From the NCBI GenBank assembly GCA_963807305.1, contig CAWEBN010000003.1, forward strand, positions 1 to 64,000: 64,000 bases of DNA, read 5' to 3'. Below the pieces are notes generated by a model. The model did not search any database. It saw only the letters and a list, made by a program, of their open reading frames with translations, and was not told the DNA's origin. Below are positions 59,736 to 64,000 of the stretch, piece by piece. This DNA is from JAOPZW01 sp963807305 (lineage in GTDB: Bacteria > Actinomycetota > Thermoleophilia > Solirubrobacterales > Solirubrobacteraceae). Position 1 is the first letter of the stretch, and every line of letters starts with the position of its first letter. The translations under genes and the position numbers were made by a program.

Positions 59736-62700
59736 GCGCCGTCTCCCCGGTCGAGCACGTCGCTGAGCGCCACGACGAGCGCGCTCGGCGGGCGCCAGGC
59801 GAAGACGCCTGCGGGCGTGCCGTCGACCGTCGGCGTGTCGCGGCCGACCATCCCGCGCAGGAAGAGGTAGAGGACGCCGGCGAGGTTGCGCTCGGGGTCG
59901 TAGCCGGGCAGGCGCCAGCGCAGGTAGCGATGCAGCGCCGCGGTGTAGAGCAGCGCCTGCAGCGCGTAGTGCGCGTGCTGCATCTCGGTCGCGAGGGCGG
60001 CCGGGCGGTGATGCCACGCGGTCAGCTCCTCGCCGGGCGCGCCGAGCCAGTTCGTCTTGTAGTCGACGACGGCGTAGCGGTCGTCGGCGCGCACGACGAG
60101 GTCGATGCTGCCGGTGAGGTAGCCGCGCAGGCTCTGGCGCAGGTTGGCGTCGTCGAGGCGCTCGGCGTAGCCGGCGAGCGGGTCGCTGCTTGGGGAGGTG
60201 GTCGCGCAGCACGCCCGCGATGGCGGCGAGGGTCAGGCGCCCGGTCGGCTGGTCGCCGCCGACCAGCGGCAGCTCGAAGATGAGCTCGTCGAGGCGGTCG
60301 GCGCGCTCGAGGTCCCGCAGCGCGCGGCCGCCGAGCAGCGGCCCGAGCGGCGTCTCGATGGCGGCGCGCAGGCCGGCCGTCGTGGTCGCCGGGTCGCCGA
60401 CGTCGACGCTCCGGCGCGCCAGGGTCGCCGCGACGTGCTCGCCGAGCTCGGCGTCGAGGTCGGGGGCGGCGAAGTCGGTCGCCTCGAAGACGCGGTGCAC
60501 GAAGGTGCCGACCTGGACGCCGGCCGGCATCTCGGCGAGCAGCGACGGCACGCCGCGCATCGCCGCCGACTCCAGGTCGTCGTCGAGGGGCGGCGCGGGG
60601 GCCGGCGGCGCGGACATCGTCTCCTCGTCGTCGACGACGCGCTCCTCGGGCTCGCTCGCCACCCGCGCCTCGTAGGCGCCGGCGGTGATGTCGCTGTAGG
60701 ACGTGCGCCGCCAGCGCCAGTCGAGGTCGCGGTCGAAGCGGGCCGCGCAGAGGTCCGCCTCCGTTCGCGCCTCGCCGGACCACGCCTTGGCCAGGCCGAG
60801 CGTCGCGCGCTCGACGCTGATGCACCCGGGCGCCTCGGCGGCGAGCGCCTCGAAGCGCGCGGTCGCGGCGTCGTCGGTCGGCGTCGCGGGTCCTTGCGGC
60901 GGCACGTTGCCCTCGGCGTCGCGGGCGAAGAGCAGCCGGCCGAGCGCGGAGTTGCGGCTGTCCCACGAGGGCGCCCACCACACGACGGCCTGGTGCTGCG
61001 CGCGGGTCAGCGCGACGTACGCGAGGCGCAGGTCCTCGCCGCGCTGCTCGGCCTCGTGCTGGCGCTGGTGGGCGGGGAAGTCGGGGCCGTCCATGCCGAC
61101 GTCGATGACGCGCTCGTCGCCGGCCTGCGGGTCGTGGAAGAAGACGGGCTGGGGGTCGCGCGGGATGTAGCCCGGCTCCCACAGGTAGGGGTAGTAGACG
61201 ATCGGGAACTCGACGCCCTTGCTGCGGTGGATGGTGAGGACCTGGACCGCCTCGGCGTCGGACTCGAGGCGCCGGCTGCGCTCCTCGTCGCTCGTGTCCT
61301 CGCCGGCGGCGGCGATCTGCTGGCGCAGCCACGAGGTCAGCGCGGCGGCGCCCATCTGCTCGGTCGTCGCCGCGGCGTGCAGGAGCTGGCCGACGTGGCG
61401 CAGGTCGGTCAGCTCGCGCTCGCCGTCGATGGTCTGCAGCACCCGCTGCGGGAGGCCCTCGACCAGGGTCACGGTCTCGGTCAGCGAGGCGACGCCCTTC
61501 ACGCGCAGCACGCGCGCCCACTGGTGCAGGCGGCGGTGGAGCTCCTCGCGGTCCTCCTCGGTGGCCGAGGCGACCCGCTCCGTCGTCCAGCCGAGGAAGG
61601 GCGTGAGCGCGGCGGAGGCGGCTCGTTGTGGCGACGACGGGCGCTCGATCGCCTCGAGCAGGCGCAGCCAGTCGCGCGCGGGCGCGGTGCCGAAGACGCT
61701 GCCCGCGCCGTTGATGACGGCGGGGATGTCGACCTCGTCGAGGGCGTCGCGGATGAGCGCGGCGTTGCGGTGGGTGCGGACGAGGACGGCGACGTGGCCG
61801 GGACGGATGCGTTCGGTGTCCTGCACCGTGCCGTCCTGCGCGCGGATCTCGATCTTCGCGTTCGAGGAGAGCAGGGTGGCGAGGTCGGCCGCGAGGTCCT
61901 TGGCGACGTGCTCGCGCGCGGACGCGTTGCTGACGCTCCCGCCGCGCGTGAGCTTCAGCGACGGCTCGTCGCGATGGACGACGCGGATGCGCAGCGGCGC
62001 CGCGACGGGCGCGTCGCTGAGGCGCGGCGTCTGGTTGGCGTCGGCGGCCCTGACCCTTCGGTAGACGATGCCTTCGTGCCCGAGCTTGGCGCCGCCGAGC
62101 AGCGCGTCGTAGGCGTCGATGAGGCCCTGGTCGCTGCGCCAGTTGACCTCGAGCGTCGCGCGCTTGTCGGCCCGGTTGGCCGCTTCGAGGTAGGCGTAGA
62201 CGTCGGCGCCGCGGAAGGCGTAGATCGCCTGCTTCGGGTCGCCGATGAGGACGAGCGTCGTGTCGCCGTCCCCGAAGGCGCGGAGCATGATGTCCCACTG
62301 GACGGGGTCGGTGTCCTGGAACTCGTCGACGAGCACGACGCGGTAGCGCTCTCTGAGGCGCTTGGCCGCGGCCTCGCCGCCGGGGCCCTTGAGCGTGTCG
62401 TCGAGGCGGGTGAGCAGGTCGTCGTAGGTCATGACCGCCATCTGGCGCTTGCGGCGTTCGAGCTCGTCGCGCGACGGCGAGGGCCAGGCGGCGGCGCATC
62501 GCCTCGACGGTGTCCTCCGGCGCGTGCTCGGGCTCGACGCGCACCGCCGGGTTGTTCACCGCGATCCGCGCGATCCGCATCGCCTGCGCGCGGTCGAACT
62601 GCGGGATGTCGCTGCCGTGCCAGCGCCGGACGTAGAGGTCGTCGACGACGTCCTCGAGCAGGTCGCTGACGTCCTCGACGAAGGTGGCGTCGGGATCGAC

Positions 62701-63132
62701 GTCGCCCGCGACGCCCAGGCCGCCCAGCACCTCCTGGCAGAAGCCGTGGGTGGTGGCGATGGTGGCGGCGTCGAAGTCGGCGAGCGCTCTGGTGAGGCGT
62801 TCGCGCCTTTGGGTGACCTCTTGCTGCGTGCCCTTCGCCAGCAGCGCGACGACCTCGTCTTGTGGGGGCGCGCCCGCCAGCGCGCGGTCGAGCCCCTGCT
62901 CGGCGCTGACCAGCCGCTCGCGGACGCGCTCTCTGAGCTCGCCGGTGGCCATGCGCGTGAAGGTCACGAGCAGGAGCTGCTCGAGCGGCGTGCCCTCGGC
63001 GACGTAGCGCGCGGCGAGCGCGGCGATGGTGAACGTCTTGCCGGTGCCCGCGCTCGCCTCGAGGACGGTGACCCCGGTCGGCAGCGGGCCGCAGACGTCG
63101 AACGGCTGGATGTCGGTGGTGAGGCCGCTCAC
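59732..63132 (-). CDS. recB: Exodeoxyribonuclease V beta subunit (RecB helicase-nuclease), two frame interruptions
   Basis: GTG 63132 overlaps the recC stop. Walker A is VLEASAGTGKTFTIAALAAR near residue 25. Helicase motifs VVLVDEFQDTDPVQWDIM, LIGDPKQAIYAFRGADVYAY, TIHRSKGVEFPIVYYPYLW and LAYVALTRAQHQAVV follow. The C-terminal nuclease site is YAVVDYKTNWLGAPGEEL. Sense changes frame near 62474 (RRRLALAV to DELERRKRQMAVMTYDDLL) and near 60190 (GVLRDHLPK to SDPLAGYAERLDDANLRQ). Each looks like one extra base. Restored length is about 1130 residues, normal for RecB. It pairs with RecC and RecD to process double-strand ends. Confidence 0.92.
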
Positions 63133-64000
63133 CGCTCGAAGACCGCTTCGGTTTGCAGCAGGCCGTCCCAGAGGCGGACCGCGTAGCGGCCGAAGCGCGT
63201 CGTCTCGGTGTCGTCCCAGCCTTCGCCCTGCTCGTCGGGGCGCGGCGGCTCTGCTGTCAGCTCGTCGAAGCTGAGGATGCCGCCGAGCGACGAGCTGGTG
63301 CTCGAGGTCGGCGTCCTCGTTGGGGAAGTTCCAGCCCGACTCCCACGCCGCGCGGGCGGCCTTGTCGGCGTCGGCGCCTGCGTGGGTCGCTGCCGCGTAG
63401 GCGGCCGAGGTCATGCAGGCGAGCGGGAGCGGCTCGCGCATGCCGCGGTCGTAGAGGTCGATGAGGGTGGCGAGCTGCTCTCGTGCCCGCTCCTCGCGCT
63501 CGTGTGCGTCGTCGCCGAGCGGCGGGATGCGGGCGATCGTGATCGTCGCGCTGTCGGGCGCGCCGCGGCGGGCCTGCCCGACGGTGACCGCCGCGAATGG
63601 GCGCTCGGGGTGCGCCGCGGTCAGCGCCAGCCAGCGGACGTAGGCCTGGAGGCGGTGGCGGGCGTTGACGCGCGAGTAGGTGACGGTTCGCAGCACGTCG
63701 CCGTAGACGCCGGGGACCGTTCCGCTCAGCGTGCGGCCGTCTGCGAGCGCGACCTTGACGTCCACGGAGGCCGGCTGCGCGCCTGCCGGCGTCCGAGCTC
63801 GGCGTCGCGCGCGCGGCCGCGATGTGCGCGACGATCGGGCGGATGCGGTCGATGACGGGCGTCGCGAGCTTGCCCGGGGGCAGCGTCCCGCGCGCGATCT
63901 CGGCCGCGATGCAGGCCTCGATGTCGCGCGCCGCCGAGGACCCCGTCGAGCAGCCGCTGCCCGACGCCCCAGCGCTCCAGCGCGTCGAGCTCGACGGGCA
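63129..64000 (-). CDS. recC: Exodeoxyribonuclease V gamma subunit (RecC) C-terminus, partial, frame-interrupted
   Basis: Entering from the window edge, the minus strand reads PVELDALERWGVGQRLLDGV, then DIEACIAAEIARGTLPPGKL, VDVKVALADGRTLSGTVPGV and FAAVTVGQARRGAPDSATIT. ACMTSAAYAAATHAGADADK, AAWESGWNFPNEDADLEHQL and FGRYAVRLWDGLLQTEAVF follow before a stop at 63129 that overlaps the recB GTG. This is the C-terminal domain of RecC. Three junctions (near 63928, 63778 and 63288) each appear to contain one extra base. RecC holds the complex together and recognises Chi. The N-terminal two thirds lie outside the window. Confidence 0.88.

Noticed and set aside
57909..62441. A single 1510-codon frame that seems to fuse RecB and RecD
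   Set aside because: The stretch between about 59735 and 60190 in this frame is nonsense rich in Arg/Pro. The true RecB end (YAVVDYKTN and a stop at 59732) is in another frame, so the fusion is an artefact of the frame interruption.

Overview
This is a very GC-rich chromosomal window with strong third-position G/C bias. Its organisation is actinobacterial: rpmG-secE-nusG-rplK-rplA-rplJ-rplL-rpoB-rpoC in the classical order, many GTG/TTG starts, and many start codons only 6-8 bases behind a TAnnnT element, as expected for leaderless mRNAs. The long acidic SecE N-terminus, the family mix (LtrA, delta-60 repeats, alpha-E/ATP-grasp, MoxR/DUF58/VWA) and the gene content suggest a deep-branching soil actinobacterium of the Thermoleophilia/Solirubrobacterales type. 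That placement is an inference; no rRNA or tRNA gene was seen.

Layout. 0-12.3 kb: accessory metabolic and envelope genes, including a SIS isomerase, LtrA membrane protein, delta-60 repeat protein, PolX/PHP protein with a decayed polymerase site, SDR, M15 and M14 peptidases, an orphan LivM permease coupled to a CGNR regulator, and a GGCT-like protein. Two gene remnants (PhoD-like and aminotransferase-like) lie near 1 kb. 12.4-24.9 kb: the transcription/translation supercluster, all on the minus strand, ending in a terminator after rpoC. 25.1-29.3 kb: a minus-strand cassette of circularly permuted ATP-grasp, alpha-E, transglutaminase and FHA-HTH genes. 29.8-34.9 kb: an HtrA-VWA-MoxR-DUF58-VWA operon. 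34.9-54.6 kb: MFS transporter, lysyl-oxidase-like repeat protein, DHDPS-like aldolase, aldo/keto reductase, a large nested inverted repeat, flavin reductase, a lysA-like decarboxylase with a NUDIX hydrolase, a cupin dioxygenase, a secreted glycosidase with Gly-Tyr-Pro repeats, DivIVA, nitroreductase, P1 peptidase, cold-shock protein, HNH lipoprotein, a MarR-GNAT regulator divergent from a phosphoesterase, and a quinone oxidoreductase. 54.6-64 kb: two toxin-antitoxin modules, an HNH restriction-type endonuclease and recC-recB-recD, the last running off the window end.

How genes work together. The core cluster forms one transcription/translation unit. The two minus-strand cassettes at 25-35 kb look like protein or peptide modification and envelope-stress assemblies. 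The right-hand end groups DNA processing and genome-maintenance functions.

A recurring feature is single-base frame interruption inside otherwise well-conserved genes (PolX, L10, the lysyl-oxidase protein, the decarboxylase, MarR-GNAT, the phosphoesterase, RecB, RecC). I infer about seventeen, about twelve of them apparent one-base insertions. Because they hit essential genes such as rplJ, residual sequencing indels are the simplest explanation. These entries are labelled as frame-interrupted rather than dead.
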